Source of the DNA: Candidatus Rifleibacterium amylolyticum
GTDB lineage: Bacteria > Muiribacteriota > Ozemobacteria > Ozemobacterales > Ozemobacteraceae
Reading direction: 5' to 3'
Length of the DNA stretch: 64,000 bases
NCBI GenBank assembly: GCA_009917695.1
Contig: JAACJG010000002.1
Span: 434,001 to 498,000 of the forward strand
Shown here: piece by piece, positions 56,882 through 64,000 of the stretch
How positions within the stretch are numbered: the first letter of the stretch is position 1
How the letters are laid out: the number at the start of each line of letters is the position of its first letter
Made by a program: the position numbers and the translations under genes
Notes under the pieces: generated by a model
Databases searched by the model: none
The model's input: the letters and a program-made list of their open reading frames with translations, nothing else
Told to the model about the DNA's origin: nothing

Positions 56882-58126
56882 ATGCAACCCAACCAGATTA
56901 CCGGAATTGGCCTGATTACAGCTGCCGGCGTCGGCTGCGCCGAAAATTACCGCAACTTTACCGCCCGCAATCCTGGAATCTGCACGGTAACCAGATTTGA
57001 GCTGCCTACTGCCAAGGTAAAAACCAATTTTGCCGGCCTGATCAAGAATTTGTCCAATGAGTCTCTTCCGACAGAACTCCTGCCAATGCTGAATGAAGAT
57101 GATCTGGCACAGGACTACGTCAAAGCCGCAGTCTATGTGACCGCCGAAGCGATAAAAGATGCCGGACTAGCAGACAGAGAGGTTTCTGATCCGCGCCGAA
57201 CCGGTCTGATAGTCGCCAGCAGCCTCGGAAATTTTCTCAACGTTTCCGAACTGGTTAAAGATTATTTTATGAAAGAGCTCTACAAGATCACCTCGCTGAT
57301 TCACGGCATGAACAGCTACCTGCCCTCGCGCCTTGGCAGCATGTTCGGCGTTGCCGGCCCCTGCTACTTCGTAAGTTCTTCATGCACCAGCGCTCTCAAT
57401 GCCATACTGCAGGCCGACACCCTTATAAAAAGTGGTGTCGTCGATCGCATGCTCGTCTGTGCCGTCGATGTCTGCCTCGAAACCGGAACCTACCACCTAT
57501 GGAACAAGATCCGGGTGCTTTCACACCGCAATGACAGCCCGCAGACCGCCTGTCGGCCCTACTGCAAGACCCGCGATGGCATTGTGGTATCAGAGGCTGC
57601 CGGTTGCTTTGTCATCGAACGAGCCGAGCCAGCAACTCGTAGCCATGCCACTATCAAAGGCATAGGCATGGCCAACGGTGCCAGTGATTTTCTCAAGCCA
57701 TCGCCAGAACTGCTTGAAGCTGCCATTCGCGAGGCGCTCGCAACAGCGCAGACCCCTTCCGACGAAATCGACTTCATCGCCGGCTCAGCCTCGGGCTCGC
57801 CGCACTGCGACCATTTTGAATCTGAGGCGGTATGCCGCGTTTTCGGCGAACGGGCGAAAAAAATACCGGTATTTCCATACAAAAGCTTTCTCGGATCAAC
57901 CTTCGGAACCCAGGCGATCAGTGAAGGAGCCCTGGCGATCAGATCGATGAACGGAAACCTGGTGCCCGAACCCTTTAATATTTTTGAGCCAGACGAGCGT
58001 GTCAAGGCCAATGTTTATTATAATGCCTCTGATTATGCCGGGTATGAGATCAATAAAATACTCTTTATCAATTACGGTTTTGCCGGCAACCACATGGCGA
58101 TGGTGTTGGGGAAATGTGACAGTTAA
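56882..58126 (+). CDS. Beta-ketoacyl synthase homologue lacking catalytic histidines
   Basis: A 414-residue thiolase-fold protein of FabF/KS length. The nucleophile Cys168 in SSSCTSALNA is present. The two histidines needed for decarboxylation are replaced: HGT/HAT is Ser302 (GSASGSP), and the GH of KSxxGH is Gly338-Ser339 (KSFLGST). Lys334 remains. It therefore probably cannot do normal decarboxylating condensation; it may be a chain-length-factor-like partner, an acyl transferase or a primed thioester handler. GAGGAG precedes the ATG. Confidence 0.9.
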   Translation: MQPNQITGIGLITAAGVGCAENYRNFTARNPGICTVTRFELPTAKVKTNFAGLIKNLSNESLPTELLPMLNEDDLAQDYVKAAVYVTAEAIKDAGLADREVSDPRRTGLIVASSLGNFLNVSELVKDYFMKELYKITSLIHGMNSYLPSRLGSMFGVAGPCYFVSSSCTSALNAILQADTLIKSGVVDRMLVCAVDVCLETGTYHLWNKIRVLSHRNDSPQTACRPYCKTRDGIVVSEAAGCFVIERAEPATRSHATIKGIGMANGASDFLKPSPELLEAAIREALATAQTPSDEIDFIAGSASGSPHCDHFESEAVCRVFGERAKKIPVFPYKSFLGSTFGTQAISEGALAIRSMNGNLVPEPFNIFEPDERVKANVYYNASDYAGYEINKILFINYGFAGNHMAMVLGKCDS

Positions 58127-58153
58127 GATCTGAAGGAAGTTACAGCGATACCA

Positions 58154-58177
58154 ATTACGATTACGATTACGAGCACG
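58154..58177. repeat. (GATTAC)n(GAGCAC)n tract before the ACP gene
   Basis: ATTACGATTACGATTACGAGCAC lies in the 70-bp spacer between the ketosynthase-like and ACP genes, just before the ACP ribosome binding site. Confidence 0.7.
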
Positions 58178-58196
58178 GATAGCCGAAGGGGGAGAG

Positions 58197-58448
58197 ATGA
58201 GCAAACCTGAAATTACGCGTGAAGCGCTGATAGAAAAAATTGTGGCGGCGATTAAAAAGGTGTCGGGCATCAGCATTGCGCCAGAAAAATACGGCGACAA
58301 CCTGTTTGCGCTTGGCCTCGACAGCATCAAGGCAATACAGGTCGTCAACATGCTCGAAGACGAACTCGACCTGATGATTGACGATGCCCATCTGCCAAAA
58401 TTCACCTCAATCGATGCCATTGCCGCCCATTTTGATAAAATTCGGTAG
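58197..58448 (+). CDS. Acyl carrier protein
   Basis: An 83-residue carrier domain with the phosphopantetheine site GLDSIK (Ser43). The LGLDSI form is closer to polyketide-type than to fatty-acid-type carriers (usually GADSL). It would hold the acyl chain for the ketosynthase-like, dehydratase and oxoamine synthase proteins. Its ribosome binding site GGGGGAGAG is strong. No phosphopantetheinyl transferase is in the window. Confidence 0.92.
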   Translation: MSKPEITREALIEKIVAAIKKVSGISIAPEKYGDNLFALGLDSIKAIQVVNMLEDELDLMIDDAHLPKFTSIDAIAAHFDKIR

Positions 58449-58505
58449 GCAATCAGCCTGTAACAGAGGCTAAAGAATACAAAACTGATTTCAAAAGGAG
58501 AAGCT

Positions 58506-59069
58506 ATGAGTTTTAATAGATTTCTGACTATTTCAGTTGTGTTGTCGTTGTTTGTTGTTGGCTTTGCTGAAGCGAGTTTTGCGCAAACCACAGAAGATCT
58601 GTGCAAACAGGTCAAGCAGATAATGCATTGTCTTAAAAACAACCAGATTCCTATGGCCAAAGCGCATATTGCAAGATTTTATCCGCCAGAATACCGGGAG
58701 TATCTAAAAGAAACCTTTGGTGATGAGCTTGGTTCAGCCTACGCACGCGATTTTCAGGAACAGGTATCTTCTCTTGCAGATTTCGTAGAGCTAATGACAA
58801 AAAGATTTCAGATGGAAGTTGATGCTGACTTTGGGGATATCAGATGTTTCAAAATCGATCAGCCATCAGATATTCCAACCTGGGTCTGGCAAAAGAAGCA
58901 GACTTTTCTTCTGCAGAACATGAAAAAACCGGTCTCGCTTTATGAAATAATGTTTTACGTTTCCAGGGATCGCGAGACATTCAGGCCAATTGCAAACTTT
59001 GTTATCATCAACGGTTCATTCAAGCTGATCGGGCAACCCGAAAAGGCAGCCAGCGCTCTGATGAACTGA
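58506..59069 (+). CDS. Secreted hypothetical protein within the lipid cluster
   Basis: A 187-residue protein with a signal peptide ending near ASFAQ. The mature part is helical with a few strands at the end (FRPIANFVIINGSFKLIG). I recognise no family. AAGGAG precedes the ATG. Its place between the ACP and dehydratase genes suggests a periplasmic role in lipid transfer, but that is inference. Confidence 0.75.
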   Translation: MSFNRFLTISVVLSLFVVGFAEASFAQTTEDLCKQVKQIMHCLKNNQIPMAKAHIARFYPPEYREYLKETFGDELGSAYARDFQEQVSSLADFVELMTKRFQMEVDADFGDIRCFKIDQPSDIPTWVWQKKQTFLLQNMKKPVSLYEIMFYVSRDRETFRPIANFVIINGSFKLIGQPEKAASALMN

Positions 59070-59123
59070 TTTAAACCCGCAGCCTCGAAGTTTGTTATCG
59101 ATGCCTGCTTCTGAAAGGGATGA

Positions 59124-59906
59124 ATGAAAGCTGACTGCACCTTTTCGCTGGAAGAATTGCCGTGTCTGGCCGATCATCAGCTGGATGGCACGCCGTTCGT
59201 GCCGATGGCGATGCTCGTCGATGAACTCGCGCGCAGATTCAGCCGAGACTGCTGCAGCTTTGCCGGCATCGAAGTAAAGACGCCGGTGATGCTGCGCAGA
59301 AGACTGGCTAAAACACTGGTTTGCACCTGCGACGAACAAACCTCCAGCCTGCAGGATGAGAATGGTAATCTGCATGCGATTCTTACCAAAGGCGCCAACA
59401 TATTTGCAGACGGCGGTTTTGAGCTGGCAGCACCCCGGGATGCAATTCCCTCAGCCTTGTTGAAACAGCAGCTTTACCCGGCGCTGCTGTTCCACGGTCC
59501 GACTTTTCAGGCTGATTTCGTGTTTTACGAATTCAACCGCCAGACGGTTGTGGTCGAACTCTCTGATTTTGCCCACGAAAACCCGTCTCTGGGTGGATAT
59601 GCTCACGACCAGCGTGTTCCCATAGTTCTTTTCGATCTGCTGTTACAGGCCGCCGGACTGCACCTCATGGCCTTTTCTGATACTTATGGGCTGCCGACGG
59701 CATGCGCAAGCCTGTCGATATTCAATCGCCGGCCGGTCGGCAATGTTCTGGTAAGAGTCACCTGTCATGAGAGTGATCTCTACAGCATAATTGCCGGCGA
59801 TACGACCGGGAAATCGGTAATGACCTGTTCAGGAATACGTTTTGCCAGATCCGTCCGTAAGATAGAAGCCGAAAAAAAAGATATTTTGAAGGAACTTACC
59901 AGATGA
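59124..59906 (+). CDS. Stand-alone PKS-type dehydratase (double hot-dog)
   Basis: A 260-residue protein that resembles the dehydratase domain of type I polyketide synthases: LADHQLDGTPFVPMAM (catalytic His18 with the following hydrophobic segment), FHGPTFQ (123-129, cf. YGPxFQ), and Asp171 in the LFDLLLQAAG helix. This gives the His/Asp pair expected for removing water from a 3-hydroxyacyl-ACP. No other PKS domain is attached. It overlaps the next gene by ATGA. Confidence 0.78.
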   Translation: MKADCTFSLEELPCLADHQLDGTPFVPMAMLVDELARRFSRDCCSFAGIEVKTPVMLRRRLAKTLVCTCDEQTSSLQDENGNLHAILTKGANIFADGGFELAAPRDAIPSALLKQQLYPALLFHGPTFQADFVFYEFNRQTVVVELSDFAHENPSLGGYAHDQRVPIVLFDLLLQAAGLHLMAFSDTYGLPTACASLSIFNRRPVGNVLVRVTCHESDLYSIIAGDTTGKSVMTCSGIRFARSVRKIEAEKKDILKELTR

Positions 59907-61162
59907 ACGATAACGAAGCAACCACCGAGTCCCTGTATGAGCCGCCGCCCGAGAGCAACGACATAACCGAAAAGACCCGTTTCTTTTATCCAAAACTGCT
60001 CGACATTCAGCAAAAAGGCCATTACACCTACCGCCGCACTCTGGCTTCGCCTAGCCAGCACCGGGTAACCACAGTCGACCCGGCGACTGGAGAAAAGCGT
60101 GAAATGCTGATGTTCGCTTCGAACAACTACCTCGGCCTGTCTACTCACCCTCGTGTGATCGAAGCGGCAAAAAAGGCAGTCGTCGACTATGGCTACGGAA
60201 CCGGCTCAGTTGCGCTGCTGAGCGGCACATCAGAAGTGCATCGCCGGCTCGAACAGAAAATCGCCGAGTTTTACCGCTGCGAGAGTGCTGTGGTGTTTCC
60301 GACTGGCTATCAGGCCAATGTCGGCACCATTCAGGCGATGGTCGGTGCCGGCGATGTCGTTATTTCAGACATGTACGCGCACGCATCGCTGATCGATGGC
60401 GTCAAGCTCAGCGAAGGCTCGCTCAAGTATTTTCAGCACAATGACATGGCACATCTCGAGCAGATGCTGATCCGTGCCAGTCGTTTTTTCAAGGGCAAGC
60501 TGATTGTCGTAGATGGCGTGTTCAGCATGGATGGAGACATCGCACCCCTTGATGAGATTCAGAAACTGGCAAAAGCTTATGGCGCCGCAGTTCTGGTAGA
60601 TGAAGCGCATGCTGTCGGCATGATCGGAGCGACCGGGCGCGGCAGCGCCGAGCACTTCGGGCTCGACGGTCAGATCGACCTGACTATCGGCACATTGTCG
60701 AAAGCGCCGTCGGGAATCGGCGGTTACCTGGCCGGCAAAGCCGAAATCGTCGAATATGTCAGACACTTTGCGCGTTCTTATATCTTTTCGACCAGTATTC
60801 CGGTGCCGGTGGCAGCAGGATTGATCGAGGTGTTCGACATTATCGAGCACGATGCCGAACTGCGCAACCAGCTGCGCAGCAACGTCGATTACCTGCTTGC
60901 CGGCTTTCACCGCCTCGGTTTTCACACCTTCGGCTCGTCTACTGCGATTATTCCGGTGTTGATCGCCGACGACATCAAGCTGCGCAAAGTCTGCAAGGCA
61001 CTGCATGAGCGTGGAATATTCGCGACACCGGTGACCTTTCCGGCGGTGGCCAAAGGGCGTTCGCGCATCAGATTCTCGGTAATGGCAACACATACCCGCG
61101 AAGAACTCGACACCCTGCTCACTGCCATGTCCGAACTGAAACAGACCTTCGACCTCTCATGA
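59903..61162 (+). CDS. Alpha-oxoamine synthase (SPT/BioF/Kbl family)
   Basis: A PLP enzyme joining an acyl thioester to an amino acid with loss of CO2 to give a 2-amino-3-ketone; family members include serine palmitoyltransferase (sphingolipids), BioF and Kbl. The 419 residues show PLP sites H160 (YAHASLIDG), D233/H236 (VDEAHAVG) and the Schiff-base Lys267 (GTLSKA). Nearby ACP, reductase and lipid kinase favour an SPT-like lipid role over BioF or Kbl. Whether the substrate is serine cannot be told. Confidence 0.9.
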   Translation: MNDNEATTESLYEPPPESNDITEKTRFFYPKLLDIQQKGHYTYRRTLASPSQHRVTTVDPATGEKREMLMFASNNYLGLSTHPRVIEAAKKAVVDYGYGTGSVALLSGTSEVHRRLEQKIAEFYRCESAVVFPTGYQANVGTIQAMVGAGDVVISDMYAHASLIDGVKLSEGSLKYFQHNDMAHLEQMLIRASRFFKGKLIVVDGVFSMDGDIAPLDEIQKLAKAYGAAVLVDEAHAVGMIGATGRGSAEHFGLDGQIDLTIGTLSKAPSGIGGYLAGKAEIVEYVRHFARSYIFSTSIPVPVAAGLIEVFDIIEHDAELRNQLRSNVDYLLAGFHRLGFHTFGSSTAIIPVLIADDIKLRKVCKALHERGIFATPVTFPAVAKGRSRIRFSVMATHTREELDTLLTAMSELKQTFDLS

Positions 61163-61358
61163 TACTAATACGGTTCCGCAATAACCCCGTTACGCTCCGA
61201 GAAATCGAAGAAAGGGCGCAGGCGGGTTTCTCATAAGCGGAAACTTCGAGCCAGGCAGCTTTGACGCAAAGCCATAGCTATTCACGTCATATTTCGCCTG
61301 GGGAGAGTTGTAGCGAATGAGATTCCGCCGAGAGCCCGACACAGAGTAGAAAAACATC
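61163..61358. other. 196-bp gap inside the lipid cluster
   Basis: The largest spacer in the cluster after its promoter region. It holds no convincing gene. A minus-strand frame continues across it (61190-61501), but overlaps the next gene. No hairpin with T-run was found, so transcription probably continues. Confidence 0.35.
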
Positions 61359-62405
61359 GTGAATTCAACAAAGCTAAGAAATAACATACTGATAACTGGT
61401 GCAAACGGATTTATTGGAAGCCATATCGTCAGGGCTTTCTGCAAACCACGGCACGCCAAGGTTACGGCGTTGGTGCGGCCGAGTTCCGATCTGCGCTTCA
61501 TCAGGTGTTACCCGATCGAAATGATGCATGGTGACCTGGCCAGCGGCAGCTTTGACCCGGCGCAGATGCAAAATTTCGACACAATAGTGCATGCCGGTGG
61601 CAAGGTTGGCGACTGGGGTGACTATCAGGACTTCTACCGCACCAACGTGCTCGGCAGTCTGGCGCTGTTCAACGCAACCCGACATGACAGTGGTTTTGTC
61701 TATATCAGTTCAAATGCCGTGCTTGGCGAAGAAGACGAGGCCCAGGCGAAAGCCGAAAATGCCGAACGCCGGCCGGTATTGGAGTATGCTTTTGAGAATC
61801 TGCTGCCTTCGGCAATGAACCATTACCGTTTGAGCAAAGCAGTCTCAGAGATGCTTTTAATTGCGCGCGCAAAACAGACCGGACGGCGGTTGACCGTAAT
61901 CAGACCGGTCTGGGTTTTCGGGCCGCGCGAGTTCAATGCCGGACCTTATGAATACTGCAAAACGGTTAAAGGTGGCATGCCGCTGATGCCAGGTTGCGAC
62001 AGCAACCGTTTTCATACAATCTATGCCGGCGATCTTGCGAAAATAGTTGTCAAAGTCAGCAACAACATCAAACCAGACATAAATATCTACAATGTTGGCA
62101 ATCCTCAGGTAGAGCTGATGACTGACTACTGGTCAGCATTCTGTGCAGCAATGGGCGTAAAAGTTCCGCGGCATATTCCAAAATGGCTGCTCTATCCGCC
62201 GGCAATGATGATGGAAGCAGCCTGCAGCCTGGCAGGAGCTACCGAACCGCCGCTGTTTACACGCGCAAGAGTCTATATGTTCTATGCCAGTAATGTGTAT
62301 AATGTCAGCAAGGTTATTGATGATTACGGCATCGATAAGTTCACTTCTCTCGAAAAAGCAACACGAGTCACTGTCCGCTGGTGGCGGATGAATGGCTATC
62401 TATGA
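61359..62405 (+). CDS. NAD-dependent epimerase/reductase-type SDR (CerR-like)
   Basis: An extended short-chain dehydrogenase: GANGFIGSH (residues 14-22) is the NAD(P) site, and Y156/K160 in YRLSK is the active pair. The 348 residues and the C-terminal half fit the 3-beta-hydroxysteroid dehydrogenase/HpnA/CerR subgroup. In Caulobacter, CerR reduces the ketone of the SPT product, which is a good model for this gene beside an oxoamine synthase. The start is GTG at 61359 with a weak ribosome binding site. Confidence 0.85.
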   Translation: MNSTKLRNNILITGANGFIGSHIVRAFCKPRHAKVTALVRPSSDLRFIRCYPIEMMHGDLASGSFDPAQMQNFDTIVHAGGKVGDWGDYQDFYRTNVLGSLALFNATRHDSGFVYISSNAVLGEEDEAQAKAENAERRPVLEYAFENLLPSAMNHYRLSKAVSEMLLIARAKQTGRRLTVIRPVWVFGPREFNAGPYEYCKTVKGGMPLMPGCDSNRFHTIYAGDLAKIVVKVSNNIKPDINIYNVGNPQVELMTDYWSAFCAAMGVKVPRHIPKWLLYPPAMMMEAACSLAGATEPPLFTRARVYMFYASNVYNVSKVIDDYGIDKFTSLEKATRVTVRWWRMNGYL

Positions 62406-62421
62406 CTTCAGGAGGCACGCA

Positions 62422-63717
62422 ATGAGCAGACCGCGATTTCTGATCGGCCCGGCAAAACTGCTGTTTTATACCCGCATGGTGATTCATGTTTTTCTGCATT
62501 ATCTACTGCGCCTGCTCAAGTGCGAACTCGGGCCGACAGGCTTCGTACTGTTGCTGAAACGGCTTATACTTTTTCTCAACGCGGTTCGACACAACAAGGT
62601 CGTCGAGGTCGATGGCAAATACAAGTTTCAGCTCTACATGCCAGCCTACCCAACCCCTGCTTTCTGGGAATCAATCGAAAAATTCATCAGACCCGACCCG
62701 GGCCCACTGACCGTGGTATTTTCGATGACCAAAGCCTGTGGCTACAAGTGCCCACATTGTTATCAGCGCAACGATACCGGTGCTGATCTCGATATCGAAC
62801 TGCTCAAAAAGACGGCCCGCCAGATGCAGGAAGTTGGTGTAACCATGTTCGACATCGAAGGCGGCGAACCGCTGCTGATGTTCGACCGGCTGATCGAACT
62901 GCTTAAAGCGTTTGATAACAAACGCGAGCTATGGGTTAACACTACCGGCCATACTCTAACACCCGAAAAAGTGCAGAAACTCAAAGAAGCCGGGCTTTTC
63001 GGCGTCATGATTTCGCTGCACTCGATCGACGAGAAGGAATACGACAAGTTCACCGGCTTTCCCGGCTCTTTTGGTATAGCCCGTGATGCCGTCAGACAGT
63101 TTGTCGATGCAGGTATCGTCGTCGCGATAAACTGCTGTCCGTCAGCCGAAATGGTGGCCGATGGCACGGTCGAGCGAGTATTCGAACTGACAAAACAATG
63201 GAACTGCTCATATATTCAGGTCATTCACGGCAAGTCAGCTGGCGCCTGGCTCGGCAAAGACGACGAAATGATCAAGGCCGATGCCTCGATACGCAAACTC
63301 AACCAGATTCATCTCGATTACAACCTGCTGTCGCGCTATCGCGATCATCCTGCGCCGGCAGTGCAGGTTTTCGAGGAAAACGAGCAACATTTTGGCTGCA
63401 CTTCGGGTGGCATAGACCGTTTCTACATCGGTGCCAATGGCGATGTTCAACCCTGCGAGTTTTTGAACGTCTCGTTCGGCAATGTTAACGAAGAAGACTT
63501 TCTGACCATTTTCAGGCGGATGCGCGAGTATTTCAAAGAACCGGGCTGTCGCTGGCTGTGTTCGCGTGAAGCGCACACAATCTACGAGACAATGCAGGAA
63601 AACAAGCTGACCGCTACCCCGCTGCCCTGGAAATACACGAAAGATCTGCTGAAAAAGTGGGATTACGGCCGCAAGACGCCGTTATACAGAAAAATGGGAA
63701 TCTATAAAAACCAGTAG
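62422..63717 (+). CDS. Radical SAM enzyme with SPASM-like C-terminus
   Basis: The cluster motif CxxxCxxC (Cys106, 110, 113) binds the [4Fe-4S] that cleaves SAM. GGEP follows in the barrel. A ~90-residue N-terminal extension with hydrophobic helices may hold it at the membrane, and a C-terminal Cys-containing part (CTSGG, QPCEF, CRWLCSREA) resembles SPASM auxiliary-cluster regions. I cannot name the substrate. The ATG at 62422 has AGGAGG upstream; an ATG at 62392 overlaps the previous gene. Confidence 0.88.
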   Translation: MSRPRFLIGPAKLLFYTRMVIHVFLHYLLRLLKCELGPTGFVLLLKRLILFLNAVRHNKVVEVDGKYKFQLYMPAYPTPAFWESIEKFIRPDPGPLTVVFSMTKACGYKCPHCYQRNDTGADLDIELLKKTARQMQEVGVTMFDIEGGEPLLMFDRLIELLKAFDNKRELWVNTTGHTLTPEKVQKLKEAGLFGVMISLHSIDEKEYDKFTGFPGSFGIARDAVRQFVDAGIVVAINCCPSAEMVADGTVERVFELTKQWNCSYIQVIHGKSAGAWLGKDDEMIKADASIRKLNQIHLDYNLLSRYRDHPAPAVQVFEENEQHFGCTSGGIDRFYIGANGDVQPCEFLNVSFGNVNEEDFLTIFRRMREYFKEPGCRWLCSREAHTIYETMQENKLTATPLPWKYTKDLLKKWDYGRKTPLYRKMGIYKNQ

Positions 63718-63720
63718 AAC

Positions 63721-63753
63721 GATTACGAGCACGAGCACGAGCACGAGCACGAG
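63721..63753. repeat. GATTAC(GAGCAC)n tract
   Basis: GATTAC followed by four copies of GAGCAC and GAGG, between the radical SAM gene and the lipid kinase. Same family as at 27131-27180 and 58154-58177. Confidence 0.75.
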
Positions 63754-63770
63754 GAAACAGGATAACCTGA

Positions 63771-64000
63771 ATGGATGTTTTGGATCGACAAAAACAGGCA
63801 GATCGACCGGTAGAATCTCTGTTTCTGGTGCTGAACCCTTCTTCGCGGTCGTTTAGCGGGCAGAAGAAGTGGCCGCGGATTTTTGAACTGCTCGAACGCT
63901 CGGGTGTTTGCTACGAGCAGGCGCTTACCAGCCAGAGCGGCGACGGCACCCGCCTCGCCTTCGAAGCAGCAAAGCGCGGCTTCAATGCAATAATCGCGGT
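63771..64000 (+). CDS. Diacylglycerol/sphingosine-kinase family protein (5' part)
   Basis: The first 76 codons of a gene that continues beyond the window. LFLVLNPSSRSFSGQKKW is the nucleotide-binding start of the DAGK/LCB5 family, followed by the expected helix and GFNAIIAV just before where GGDGT should come. Such enzymes phosphorylate diacylglycerol, sphingoid bases or ceramide. This supports a lipid product for the cluster. Confidence 0.85.
   Translation, partial: MDVLDRQKQADRPVESLFLVLNPSSRSFSGQKKWPRIFELLERSGVCYEQALTSQSGDGTRLAFEAAKRGFNAIIA

Noticed and set aside
61190-61501. Minus-strand 103-codon frame in the gap before the SDR gene
   Set aside because: It overlaps the SDR gene start, has no ribosome binding site and no recognisable family.
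63721-63753. GAGCAC repeats as a CRISPR array
   Set aside because: Units of 6 bp in direct tandem with no spacers and no cas genes nearby.

Overview
This window is about 64 kb of chromosome from a diderm (Gram-negative-type) bacterium with moderate GC content. It is densely coded, with short spacers, many 4-bp ATGA overlaps and GGAGG-type ribosome binding sites. The diderm call rests on TolC-type outer-membrane factors, RND and MMPL exporters, a lipobox protein and a putative outer-membrane barrel. The fused cmk-rpsA gene, the K+-dependent-type membrane pyrophosphatase with a repeat tail, and odd pseudopilin sets suggest an uncultured lineage. Candidatus Riflebacteria would fit my recollection, but that is a low-confidence inference. 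I saw no rRNA, tRNA, insertion sequence, prophage or CRISPR array.

Layout. 1-5 kb: the 5' part of secD (runs off the left edge) and hppA, an ion-pumping pyrophosphatase. 5-12.4 kb: an aldo/keto reductase, a STAS protein, and a minus-strand operon of three pilin-like proteins, a FecR lipoprotein and a CHASE2-SpoIIE phosphatase. 12.7-21.3 kb: housekeeping genes for cysteine desulfidase, aroA, a fused cmk-rpsA with seven S1 domains, and gap-pgk-tpi. 21.4-27.1 kb: a histidine kinase, an NtrC-type regulator with an altered GAFTGA loop, a secreted CxxCH protein and a TPR-polysaccharide deacetylase, all overlapping. 27.3-35.2 kb: single genes (SLC12-like transporter, M48 protease, ankyrin protein, YdjI-like SPFH/zinc-ribbon protein, spermidine-synthase-like membrane protein). 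35.4-45.5 kb: a putative porin, then a five-gene heavy-metal efflux operon with two TolC genes. 45.6-52.1 kb: an ABC-F, clpS, clpA, helical-repeat operon.

52.4-64 kb is the most interesting part, a plus-strand cluster that runs off the right edge. It encodes, in order, a UbiA prenyltransferase, an Old Yellow Enzyme-type reductase, an MMPL exporter, a ketosynthase lacking both catalytic histidines, an acyl carrier protein, a small secreted protein, a stand-alone PKS-type dehydratase, an alpha-oxoamine synthase (serine palmitoyltransferase/BioF/Kbl family), an NAD-dependent epimerase-type reductase, a radical SAM enzyme and a diacylglycerol/sphingoid-base kinase. Together these suggest synthesis, phosphorylation and export of an amino-acid-derived, sphingolipid-like or polyketide-amine lipid. 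(GATTAC)n(GAGCAC)n tracts occur in two spacers of this cluster and once near 27.15 kb.

Several well-formed sigma70-type promoters and strong intrinsic terminators are visible and are listed. All functions are assigned by reading motifs and recalled family features; no database search was run.
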